From: Plecoglossus altivelis
Lineage: Eukaryota; Chordata; Actinopteri; Osmeriformes; Plecoglossidae
Length of the DNA stretch: 64,000 bases
Reading direction: 5' to 3'
Assembly (NCBI GenBank): GCA_036571765.1
Contig: BROE01000004.1
Coordinates: 1,729,967 to 1,793,966 of the forward strand
The translations under genes were made by a program, and so were the position numbers. Below are positions 13,001-25,500 of this stretch, piece by piece (the stretch's first letter is position 1; the number at the start of each line of letters is the position of its first letter). The notes beneath the pieces were generated by a model that had not been told where the DNA came from, did not search any database, and saw nothing but the letters and a program-made list of their open reading frames with translations.

Positions 13001-15223
13001 GAAGAAACGGCCACAGGAGACCTTGAATGAAAGTGGAACTTTATTTATGTTGAAAACATACACGCGTCTAGACAATCGTGGATCAATTCGAAATATAAAA
13101 CGTGTTTGTGGATTCCAGAACGTCCACAGGCAGCATTCCGTCCACAGGCAGCATTACGCAGCATTGACTCTTTGTGTCATCCCTATCTCATCTACAAACA
13201 GTCTTAGATCGTTCGCAAGGGCATCAACACAACTGGTATATCTTTCAAACTCTCCAATTAGATTTCAGTAAACTGCTCAACCTAAATCTAATAGCTGCAG
13301 AGTCATTCTGTTGTGAGAGACGAATAAAGTCACACGCCACAGATATTGCAGTACAAAATAACTACCATCATTCAAACACTCATGGTATCAATGCAATTTA
13401 ACATGTAGAATTTCACTACATTACTGCCATTGTAACCATTACCAGTACCGAGAAACTCATATTGCCTATAACCATATCAAATGATCCCTGACCTAGTGAA
13501 AAACCCCCAACTGCCTCAGCCCCCCAGCCCCCACCTCAGCCCCCAGCCTCAGCCCCACAGCCCCCACCTCAGCCCCACAGCCCCCACCTCAGCCTCCGCT
13601 TCAGCCCCAGCCTCAGCCTCAGCCCCTGCCTCAGCCCCACAGCCTCAGCCCCTGCCTCAGCCCACAGCCTCAGCCCCTACCTCAGCCCCACAGACTGGCC
13701 GTATCATCACCTTATGAGAATGAAATTCAACAGAGGAGAGACAAAGAGAAGCGATCTAAAAACAGCTTCTCAACTGTCAGCCTCGCCCTGACAATCTCAC
13801 GTCGTGTCATCTCTGCTGGCCAGTCGGCAGGGCAGGGGATTACAGAGCAGATAGCCAATGAGATTCTTGACGATTGTCGTCGGTCAGATGACCACCGTTA
13901 TACTACAATGTGGACAAGTTGATGGTAACTAAGTCTTTGTTGCTTCCACAGGACAGAAAACAAGTGCCTGGAATCGATTTTCTTTGGAGCTCAGAGAACG
14001 CGATTGTTTCCTTTGCTTTCAAACCATCTCTTTTCAAGGCGGTGCACGGACAATGCGCTGATTTATCCGACTGCAGATCAATCTGAACTGCCAGTGCATT
14101 CTCTACAATTATATCTAATGGTATACTGGCTCTTGTTTATATGAAAATGCTCTTTCCGTTAGGTAGGTCACAGACAAAACCAACCAGTTCCTCTAGGTTA
14201 TTAAAACAATCCTCGTCTCAACCAATCAATGACTCAACCAATCAATAGGAACTTTTATTCCACTAGTACAACTTACACGTCGTTACTAAACACACACACA
14301 AACAAATCACTCTAGGGCATGTTTAGAAAATACTGCAAGTCTGTTTATTATTTGGGGTTCTGGTTCCTAAACTCTTTGGCAGGTGTGATGAAGTCAACCT
14401 TGTTAGATTTATGCTGGAGATGGTCTGGTGTGCTTTCCAGGTTATATTACAACTTCCCCAGGGTTTGAACTCTTATACTCAGTTAATTTCACAAGGAATG
14501 GGTTTGATTGAATAGAACAGCCACAGGCTACAGAAACAGGCAGCCATAGGCATGGTTTCACAACCCAACCTTTTCCTCATTTCTCTGACCGGCTTGTCCT
14601 TGACTTTCTCTGCTCTGTTTGACATCTGTTTTTCCCATTAGTCCTGTAGCAGGAGGGGGGTGGCTGTGCCCCTCTCCTTTAACCCTGACTAGCTACAGCC
14701 AATGGGCAGCCACTCTGCTTTAACCCTGACTAGCTCTAGCCAATGGGCAGCCCCTCTGCTTTGACCCTGACTCGCTCCAGCCAATGGGCAGCCACTCTAC
14801 TTTAACCCTGACTAGCTCTAGCTAATGGGCAGCCCCTCTGCTTTAACCCTGACTAGCTCCAGCCAATGGGCAGCCCCTCTGCTTTAACCCTGACTCGCTC
14901 TAGCCAATGGGCAGCCCCTCTGCTTTGACCCTGACTAGCTCCAGCCAATGGGCAGCCCCTCTGCTTTGACCCTGACTCGCTCCAGCCAATGGGCAGCCAC
15001 TCTGCTTTGACCCTGACTCGCTCCAGCCAATGGGCAGCCCCTCTGCTTTGACCCTGACTCGCTCTAGCATGAAGAAAACATGGAAGCTTGATTCATGTCA
15101 TCTCAGCCACTAAAAATTCATGACAGATAGAGAAGATCTTAATCTTGGAGTCCTGCGTGCGGAAATGCTAGTGGCGTGGTGAGAGCCTGCTGTCAGTATA
15201 AGTGTGTGTGTGTGTGTGTGTGT

Positions 15224-15260
<37 letters not shown>

Positions 15261-18200
15261 CGTGTATGAAGTATACATCTGCACTCAACACACTTTTTAA
15301 CCTTCACAGAAGAGATGGAGTCTCCTGCGAAGATTCACATGCTGAGGAAGGAGGGTGGAAAAAAACACAAATAATCTCTGAACTCTTTATCTGGAGACAC
15401 CACCAAGCTGCTTACGTTAAGAGGGCCAATTGTGACCATGAGTGCAATTCAACATCTAATTGAAACGTCTAATGCTGTTTAATGAGAATCCTGACAAAGA
15501 TTTTTTTAAAGAGCGTCGTAGTTACATGATGATCCTTGATTGTGCATTCTTATTCTGTAGAGACACAGGCAGCTATCTGAGCACAGAGAGAAGGAGTCCA
15601 CTAAGACCAGCTGCAAACCCTGACTGATGTCGCTGCCTTTAACCCAATGCTTCCATCGGGTCACTGCAGCCCACTGTAGCGCTACAAAAGGCAGCACCAG
15701 GGTTAAAACAGAAGACCTTGCTTTGACAAGCTGCTGACATGGGAGCTTGCGAGCCGTGCGTTTGAAGACGACGAGCATGGACAGAATCTCTCGAAGGGGA
15801 AGCCATTTCCCTTGGCCATGCCGAGCCCTTAAGCTTGGATGTGCGATTCGCCTTCAATCACAGAGCCTCATTTGGGCTCTCTGTTGGAGTCGTAACGAGT
15901 TCAGGGGACAGCAGAAGGGTGGAACATCTCTGATGAGGGTCTGTGTAATGGTCCACCAGTCGTCCTTCCCAATCGTCTCTCCTTCCCTTCATCTGACCGC
16001 ACTTCAAGTGCAGCACGTGCGGGGGAGGGACGAGAGGGAGGCACATAAGGGGGAGGCATGAGGGGGAGGCACATGAGGGGGAGGCATGAGGGGGAGGCAT
16101 GAGGGGGAGGCACGAGGGGGAGGAACATGAGGGGAAGACACATGAGGGGGAGGTGGGAGTGAGAGACAGAAGCAGTAACCACCAGGGGTTAACGTCAGAG
16201 TGGCAGCCATTTGTTAAGCGCTGGAGAAACGGGCTCCAATGCACGTGGGTAGAGGCGTAATGAGGGATATAGCTCACAGGCGCTGACAACACAGTCGTAA
16301 TGAGCATCACCGTGATGTGCAGGGAGACGTTCCTCCACTCCAACTCGGTCTCTCAGTCGCACGCGTCAGCTGGATGTACGACACTGTAAACGTGCCTGTG
16401 GGCAAGCTGACATGAAAGAGCTTTCGGAATCGCAGGAAATCAACCGCGAGCATCTGCAGTGTACGTGAACAATGACCACCGGGGCCCAGGCTTTCCTGTC
16501 ACATCCACTTTACAGTAGATTTATGCAGACCAAAACAGAGGTGCTGAACAACGCATCCCCTCCTCATCAGCAGTCTGGTCTAGTCTGCCTGTCATCCACC
16601 TCAGCCCAGAGCTCTGAGAGCAGATAACTCTTCCTTACTGCCATAATGAGGGCCACGGTTAGACATCATCTGGTGCCATCGCCACAACTGTCTTGATATT
16701 GTAATATACGAGAAATGTTATTGATGTTCCTGCCGATAGCAGTGATCCAAAAAGGGCTGGAGATTGTGGTCGGCCAAGGTATAAATAGTCTTGGGTGTGT
16801 TCCTGGACAAAGGCACACTCTTCATCACCTCCCTCTGCTGACTCAGACGTGCAGAGAATTACTGACCTCCCTGTGTAAGTCATAAAAAAGAGACATACAC
16901 TTAGCCAAAAAAATAAACTGATGACCTTCCTATTTGTTGGAATGAAGCAGAGAACGGTGATCTCAAGAAGTGAAGTGCTGTCCTGTGTAGTCAGACAGCG
17001 CAACCTATCAAGCCACAAGCATGTGCATGTGTGTGCATGAGTGTGTGTGAGTGTGTGTGCGTGTGTGTGTGAGTGTGTGGGGGGGTGCATGTGTGTGTGT
17101 GAGTGTGTGTGTGCATGTGTATGTGAGTGTGTGGGGGGGTGCATGTGTGTGTGTGAGTGTGTGTGTGTGTGCATTTGTGTGTGCATGTGTGTGTGTGTGT
17201 CTGTGCATGTGTGTGTGTGAGTGTGTGGGGGGTGCATGTGTGTGTGAGTGTGTCTGTGCGTGTGTGTGAGTGTGTGGGGGGGTGCATGTGTGTGTGTGTG
17301 TGTGTGCATGTGTGAGTGTGTGTGTGCATGTGTGAGAAATATTTGTCCTGACAAAGCCTTTTGCAGTGACCCCGAGGCAGAGGGGGGCGTCCTTCAGAGA
17401 GCCTGAATAAATGTCCTATAGCGCACGGCTGGTGCAGCCTGTTCAGAGAAGGGTCCTGATTCTGCCTCTAATGGAGACCGGCTGGGAGAGAGAAGGGGCA
17501 GGCGTGGAGCTCTGGCTTGTCACCACGGTGCGGCTGCCTGGCACTGCCATCAACCCTCAGCCCTGCCCTCCTGTGTGTGCTCGTGTGCACGCAACACACT
17601 AGGGCTTCGGGCTGCCATGGCGACATGTAAGACAGAGGATGCTGGGAACGAAATGTGCTGCTAGCGTAAGAAGCTGCTAGCGTAAGAGGCTGCTAGCGTA
17701 AGAAGCTGCTAGCGTAAGAGGCTGCTGGCGTAAGAGGCTGCTAGCGTAAGAGGCTGCTAGCGTAAGAAGCTGCTAGCGTGAGAGGCTGCTGGTGTAAGAG
17801 GCTGCTAGCGTAAGAGGCTGCTAGCGTAAGAGGCTGCTGGTGTAAGAGGCTGCTAGCGTAAGAGGCTACTAGCATAAGAGGCTGCTAGCGTAAGAAGCTG
17901 CTGGCGTAAGAAGCTGCTGGTGTAAGAGGCTGCTGGCGTAAGAGGCTGCTGGTGTAAGAGGCTGCTAGCGTAAGAGGCTACTAGCATAAGAGGCTGCTAG
18001 CGTAAGAGGATGCTAGCGTAAGAGGCTGCTGGTGTAAGAGGCTGCTAGCGTAAGAGGCTGCTAGCGTAAGAGGCTGCTAGAGTAAAAAGCTGCTAGCGTA
18101 AAAAGCTGCTAGCGTGAGAGGCTGCTAGGCAAATGTCAGCTGTAGAGTGGGACGCTCAGACAGAAATAACACATTTCAACTGACAAAGAAATGTCATTAA

Positions 18201-21200
18201 GAAGTCATGAAAGATGAACTTGGCGTTTCAGTACTACCGACTAGATCTAAGAGTCAGTTTGTTCTCCTAAGTATTAGGAGACAAACGTGGCATTAGGAGA
18301 ACACAAGCCGGCTCTACGGACGTCTTTGGGTGGAGGAAGTGTTTGAAGCGCTGCGTTATCTAGTTCGTGACATTTAGGGAGAGAGAACTGAGGAGGGGTT
18401 TTTGGAGATGGACAGCATGAATCCAGAGATTAAAAAAATGTTCCCTGAGTGGCGGCATGATTTCTTGGACACCAAGAACAAATCTATCTGCAGTTGGCCT
18501 TCACAGGCATCAGTTGGGAGAAACGCTGGCTTCATGTGGCTCTGCCATGAGAAACCGGCAGTCAGCCAGGAGATTGCTATTTCTCATCTGGCAGCCAAAC
18601 TTAACACACTCTCTGTAGGCTGTCTGGAAGCTATGTAGACATCCTGTAATGGGAGCAGAGTCGACCCTTAATCCAGGCAGGTCAGCCTTGACGTCTGACT
18701 CTGGACGTCCAGTAGCATTTCTCAGGAGGAGAAACGGAACTCCCAGAATACAAACGGTTTAGAATCCCCTTCTAAAGGTTCCACAGACGACGCCTCACAT
18801 GGCCCTGCGGCGCCCAGCAGCGCCCAGCAGACAGTGGGGTAGCATAGCCGTCTGACCGCTCCCAGTGTAGCGGAGATGAGAAACTGTCTGGATGTTGTGT
18901 GACTTGTTTGTCCTATAGGCTGGTGTTGGGGGACTGTGTGTTGTGACTGTCATGCCCTCTGACAGACCAACACGGAGCCCCAGATGGCGAAGCTTATCTG
19001 TATGCTACGCCGCTCCAAGGACAGTGGCTTCCTGCCACAATGGCACATGAAACCTTGTCCAACCTACTCCCCTCCCCTTCAGAACCGCACTCACTGACCA
19101 GCAACTCTCTGATAGAATCTACCTCCTTAATATGGTTGATGAAATATTAATCATTTTCAAAAATAGTCAAATGCCTCTTTTTTAACGGAGGGGGAAACCT
19201 GACACTGGAGATGAGGGAACTCCTCCTCCTGTGTAGAACTTCACTACGGTAACTCTTGCTGTTTATAATTCTGCTGCTAATCATGATTACTGATATCGGA
19301 AGGATAATCTGAAATTTACCAGCAGCAAATTGGGTGCAAGCGCAATAAAGATCTGAAGAAGAGAGAGAAGGCCCTCATCCGTGACTATGGAAGTAAGCGC
19401 TCCAAGCATTAACCCTTGTTGACTGTGTATCTCAAGGAGTTTCAGAAGGAAACCACATGCTTTCCTTATCCCAATTAAAGGGTTAACAGCCATCTGAACA
19501 CACGCATCCATCGCTGCGGAGGAGACACTATAAATACACATTGTCTGACAAGTTGGCTGCTAGCGTATGCAGCAAGGAAACCTGCGTGAGACAAGAAGTT
19601 TGGCACACACACACACGTCATCTATCTGCACACTTAAAGAAAAGCGTGTCACTTGGGCTTGGTGATTTACCGGGAGAGAAGTGTGTGGATACGCGTCAAG
19701 AAATGATCTAAACAAGCTCCTCCCTTTTCCAAACAGAACGCTCTTCAGATTTCCTCAATGCTTCAGAGAGCATGACAAGCATCTGTCTGATCCACAAACC
19801 CACTGAGACACACTGAAGGTGAAGCCTCAGTTGGAAACGTCGGACCTCAAAACTACGGTGGCCTTCTAGGAAAGTACGTGCTGTCTGAAACAGATGTTTC
19901 TTCTCCCCAGGTAGAGACGAGAACTGAGATTCTAATCTGGGAGAATAATTGAAGAAAACACGACTTTTTGGCACCTCTTCCGGAATGTTTACGTGTTGCC
20001 AAAAACAATGGTAAACCCGAACGTTCCAAATGTTCCATTTCAAAGTCGTGAATGAAAAGTTGTCACTCACATACAGTAGTTGAATCACACTGAGCATTTG
20101 ACAGAACAAAAGCCATCTTTGGGAAGGTGATCAGTTCAGGCTACGATTCGAAATGCAACCTTATTAAATCTGAACAGTTAACTTGGCATAGTGTGATAGA
20201 GTTCACACATCTCTAAATGTAGTCAATTGTAAATTTAGTCATTAAAAAAAAAAGTATCAAAAGGCTTAGTCATGTCTGTTATCTGGCCTAACTTGGTACA
20301 TTGCCTGTTTAAATCTGAACAGTTAACTTGGCATAGTGTGATAGAGTTCACACATCTCTAAATGTAGTCAATTGTAAATTTTGTCATTAAAAAAAGTATC
20401 AAAAGGCTTAGTCATGTCTGTTATCTGGCCTAACTTGGTACATAGCCTGTTCCATGTCTACGTCTCACCATGAGGATGAACTAGGTTAAACAGACACACA
20501 TCCTGCCATATTGTGAGTCTTGCTGAGAACAAACTAGTGCAGTCAGCCAACACTGTGGCACTGCTGCAGTGTAGTTTGTTATCTAATATTATCACCCAGC
20601 AGGTGTGGTTGGGTTCAGTAGAGTGCTGCTGGATCTGATACAGGTTGGACTGTGGGGCTGTCAGGAGGAGAGAGGATGTGAAGCAAAGGCAAACTGCTAG
20701 ACCACGTTGTCCCGGCTTCCAGGATTGCCTGAGTGAGTTTTGATGAGTCATTCAATCCCCCCTCGTAGTTTTTGAAGTGCGACTTGTCGGCCTACGGCCC
20801 CTTCGAAGTACTTCCCTTTAATCCGCCGTCGTTATTATACGAGCGCTAGCTCGTTGTTTTATGTTAGTCCAATCAACCCACAAGAGGTTGAGCCTAATCC
20901 TGTGATATGAAAGCCTTTGTTGCGTAACACAAAGAGGACGAGCTTGTCTCGGATGAAGCAGATGTTGTGCATGCGGCACCGTTGCACATGCTACTTAAGT
21001 GTTGCTAAGGCAGCAAATTTGTTGCTATATTGAGCAACTTTTCACCTTCGCTAGCGACAAAAAAAAAGGTGTAGCGGCCATCCGCTAATTCTCTGCGTTG
21101 GCTGTTAAGCAGTGGCAAAATAACTAATTGTACTTGTGTTGTTAACAATCATGGTATATCATTCACATTCCTGTGTTGTTGTTTAGTTTAAGTAGCTGGG

Positions 21201-22376
21201 TGTGGTTGAGGGTTAGGGGTGAAGGTTGGGTTAGGGGTAGCGGTTGGGTTAGAGGTAACAGTTGGGTTAGGATTGAGGGTTAGGGGTATCGGTTGGGTTA
21301 GGGTTGAGGGTTAGCTGTTGGGTTAGGGGTGAAGGTTAGGGGTGAAGGTTAGGGGTAGTGGTTGGATTAGGGGTGAAGGTTGGGTTAGGGTTGAGGGTTA
21401 GGGGTTGGGTTGAGGGTTAGGGGTTGGGTTAGGGGTGAAGGTTAGGGGTAGCGGTTGGGTTGTGGGTCACAATTTGGATTGGATTTAGGTCATCATGATA
21501 TCTAGCATCTTGTCAGAGAGATCATAGGGACTTCAGGTGAGCTCTTTTTTTGGCAACACTGTCCTCGTCACACAGCGCATTAGTCCTTGAGTCACAGACT
21601 CAAAGGAGATTGGGAAGTCTAGTTAAGTTTTTTTAAACACTACGAAATGTTGTTTGCTTTTCATTTGTAGAATTCCTCAAATTTTTCGATTTCGCATTCC
21701 TGCCTCGTTGCATCCACACACTGACACAGTCGAAGCCATGACAACATTTTAGGATCTTATTTCATATAGATCTTTGGCTTGAGCTTCGCTCGAAGGCAAA
21801 ATGAGGTAATAGAAATTCTCTCCCATTTGCTTAGCGTTGAGCCCAGCCCGTGACTGGAGGCAGGCTGTTCTGGAAGAGGAGGAGGAGGAGGAAAGAGGCA
21901 CAAACACCCATGACTGCCTCTCCACAGTAGGAGTGGAGCTCAACAGGAGAGGAGAATAATCTCTTTTCCTTTCCTATTCAGAGATTTCAATTTCACGGAA
22001 CCCCCCAGGGGCAGAGTTCTGTGTGCACATGCTGGGTGTGGGGGCGGGGAGGTGGGACACGGCCAGTCTGACGCCCACCCCCCAGCACCATGTCTGACTC
22101 AGACCAGGCCTGGACACCCGGGGATGCTTTAAGCTCCAAATAAACATTTACAAACCCTTCTGTCTCAAGTCGTCTCAGAGCCCGCAACGGTTACTTCTGT
22201 GTCGCTCACCAGAGGACTTGATTTCTGAACACCCTTTTATGGAACAGTGTCACAGTTACAGCAACACAGTCTGGCAAAAAATGAGAAAGACAGACAGGAA
22301 GAAAGAGATGGTGACAGAAATACCAAATGAGATAGAGTCAGCGACCGAGAGAGAGAGACAGAGAGGGAGAGAGAGA

Positions 22377-22410
<34 letters not shown>

Positions 22411-22476
22411 GAGAGAGTGTGTGAGAGAGAGAGAGAGAGACAGAGAGAGATAGTGTGAGAGAGAGAGAGACAGAGA

Positions 22477-22529
<53 letters not shown>

Positions 22530-25500
22530 TGAGACCTAGAAAAAGTGAGAGACCTAGAGAGAGAGTGAGAGACCTAGAGAGAGAGTGAGATACCTAGAGA
22601 GAGAGTGAGAGACCTAGAGAGAGAGTGAGAGACCTAGAGAGAGAGTGAGAGACCTAGAGAGAGAGAGCAAGACAGGAAGAGAGAGAAAGACCTAGAAAGA
22701 GACAGGAAATGACACCTAGAAAGAGTTAGACACCTATGAAGAGTGAGACCTAGTGAGATAAGACCTATAAAGAGAGTGAGAGACAGAGAGAGAGACAGTC
22801 AGCAGGGTGATGGTATTATTTACCTGACAGATGTGCCAAAGGTGGTCTGCCACGCGGTCGATCTCAGATAGGACATGACGGATGAGTAGGTTCTTTAACA
22901 GACTACTCCCTCCCAGGAGAACCAAGTGCCCAGTTAGTCGCTCCTGGGTCTGGCTCTGAGGTACACAACAGGAGAGCACATCAACACAGGGTCCTAACAT
23001 TCTGCACATTCACCTCTCCACCCCCACCTCTCGCCGCTGCATCAAGCCTTCTCAGAACTATCACTCATCCTGTCTGCTGAGCCAAACGAACTCAGAGCTC
23101 AGACCTTGGATGGCCTTTACCAGAGCCAGTCACCAGCAGCAGTTTCTAACGAGAATTCAAGCGCATAGCTTTTATCAAATACATTTTGGATGCAAGTGAA
23201 TGGCAAAGGGGAATAGCATATCTGAATAAGGAGAGAACAAGATTGCTTGAAGGAATCTCAAGTTGCACCATTACAGCTGTTTTCTGGAAGAACAGAGGAG
23301 GTTCTTCCGACTAAGGCTTCGGAGATGAAGACTGTGCTAAACAAGACTCGACAACATGGCTGAAATGTCCGACTGGTATGATTGTTCCCCGTGTCCATCC
23401 AGGCTGCCCGTAGCTGAGTGTCACAGCACAGCGTTTGATGTTAGGCTGTGGATGCTATTCAAGCCAGTCCCTCTACTTGACACTGGTGTGCCATTGATGC
23501 AGCTTCTTGTGATTGAGCAGGCTTGTGGCAGTAGTGGTGGGAAACAAAACAAAAAGCACATAACTGTAAATCAGTTTGACACAAGGAAGACGTCTGATGA
23601 AAAAGTAGCTGTAAACAGTCTCTGGCAGCATGGAGCAGAAGAGGGAGGGGGGAGGAGGGGGTGTTTAGGAGACCAGAGAACTACAGTCTAAGCTGTTCCC
23701 ACAGGTTAATTAAATACGACTGAAGCATCCGTGTTGGTGAGAGTTTTTCCCAGAAAGAGTAATTTTTGAACGATGGCGCTGGGGAGTCTAAGGTCTGTGA
23801 AGATTCAATCGGACTTGACTTCCCCACTAGATCTGTCTTCTTTACATCATCTTCACAGCAAGGCCAGAGCCAATTACTTTAATTACTGACAACTTACTGA
23901 CAACTTCAAACTACCACTGTGATTTTGCACTACTGTGTATATACCCCCCCTCCCCCTGTATATACCCCCCCTCCCCCTGTATCTACCCCCCTCCTCCCGC
24001 TGTTGCACTACTGTGNNNNNNNNTGAAGCTCCGTGTTCCCGATTGTTGGGTGTGAGAAGTGTCCCAGAATAAGAGTAATTTCTTGTAGCGATGGCGGCTG
24101 CGGGAGTCTAAGGTCTTTGAAAGATTTCAATACGGGACTTGACTTCCCACTAGATCTGTCTTCTTTTACCGTTCTTCACGCCAAGGGCCAGGAGCCAATT
24201 ACTTATTCTTGACAACTTACTGACACTTCAAAACCCTGTATTTGCCACTACTGTGTATGATACTCCCCCCTCCCCCATGTATCTACCCCCCCCTCCGCTG
24301 TTGCACTACTTTATATACCCCCCCCCCACCCCCCCCTTGATAACCCCCACCACACACACACACTGTTGCACTAAGGTGTGTATATACCCCCTCTACTATA
24401 TTAGCCCACTTATATAGTTAGTTAAACCCATCTGTATAGCTGGTGGCCACTTTTTATTTTGATCTTATTTGTATTTCATAATAGATTTTTATTATATTTT
24501 CATCTACCTTCATTATGTTTCATATATGTTCTATGTTTGCACTTCCCTGCCACAGTCAATTCTGTGCTTGTATATCTTGCATGGCGAATAAAACCAATTC
24601 TGATTCTGACACTACATGTACAGTACTGCCTAACCCATCTACATGTACAGTACTGACAAACTCTACTATGTTCCTTTATGTTTCATATATGTTCTATGTT
24701 TGCACTTCCCTGCCACAGTAAATTCTGTGCTTGTATATCTTGCATGGCGAATAAAACCTATTCTGATTCAGAGTCCCATCACACGACCTGATCATCACAG
24801 CAGGGTGTCGCACAGAGAGACACAACCAGCTACCTGGATCTTAAAGTCTCACATCCAGGATCTCGTCCAAGAATGTCTTGTTTACAACTGCTTCTTGTCG
24901 TCAGTTTCTGCGATTGTGACACCACAAGCTTAAGGGCAAAAGCAGATGTCTAGTCAGAATCGATGCTCGTCACAAACATAGGCTGTTTTGCTAACTGTTT
25001 TGCTAACTGTTTGCTAACTGTTTTGCTAACTGTTTTGCTAACTGTTTTGCTAACTGTTTGCTAACTGTTCGCTAACTGTTTTGCTAACTGTTTGCTAACT
25101 GTTTTGCTAACTGTTTGCTAACTGTTTTCCTAACTGTTTGCTAACTGTTTTACTAACTGTTTTGCTAACTGTTTGCTAACTGTTTTGCTTGTTAACACAT
25201 TTGTAGCTCAACGGTTTGGCAGCCAGAGTCTTTTAATGGCACTGGAATGAGCGCTTTGCGTCACAATGCATTAGCCAGAAATGGGGAAACAGCAGCTTTA
25301 ATATGATTTTCTGGATTTTAATCGAAATGAATCGACTCTAATTAAATCAAGGGTAAAATTTAATCCAAAGGCCTGACCCTGCTGTTTCCATGCCAACAAC
25401 TGTACATACAGTATGTAGCTAAACCAGGAATCTATACGACTGTACATACAGTATATGGCTACACCAGGAATCTATACGACTGTACATACAGTATGTGGCT

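Larger units (their letters stand above)
10048..22823 (-). other. mei4: mei4 intron 4, repeat-rich
   Basis: 12.8 kb intron. Besides the arrays listed separately it has an (AAT)n tract at about 11204-11219 and a 35-bp tandem duplication containing tctccagagacctggcagga at 10784-10847. No exon of another gene was recognised. Several 60-160 codon frames, for example 12789-13271 and 18402-18638 on the plus strand, lack domains and splice context. Confidence 0.7.

Noticed and set aside
15858..16343. 161-codon Pro/Ser/Leu-rich minus-strand ORF
   Set aside because: Created by the GAGGCATGAGGGG purine repeat.
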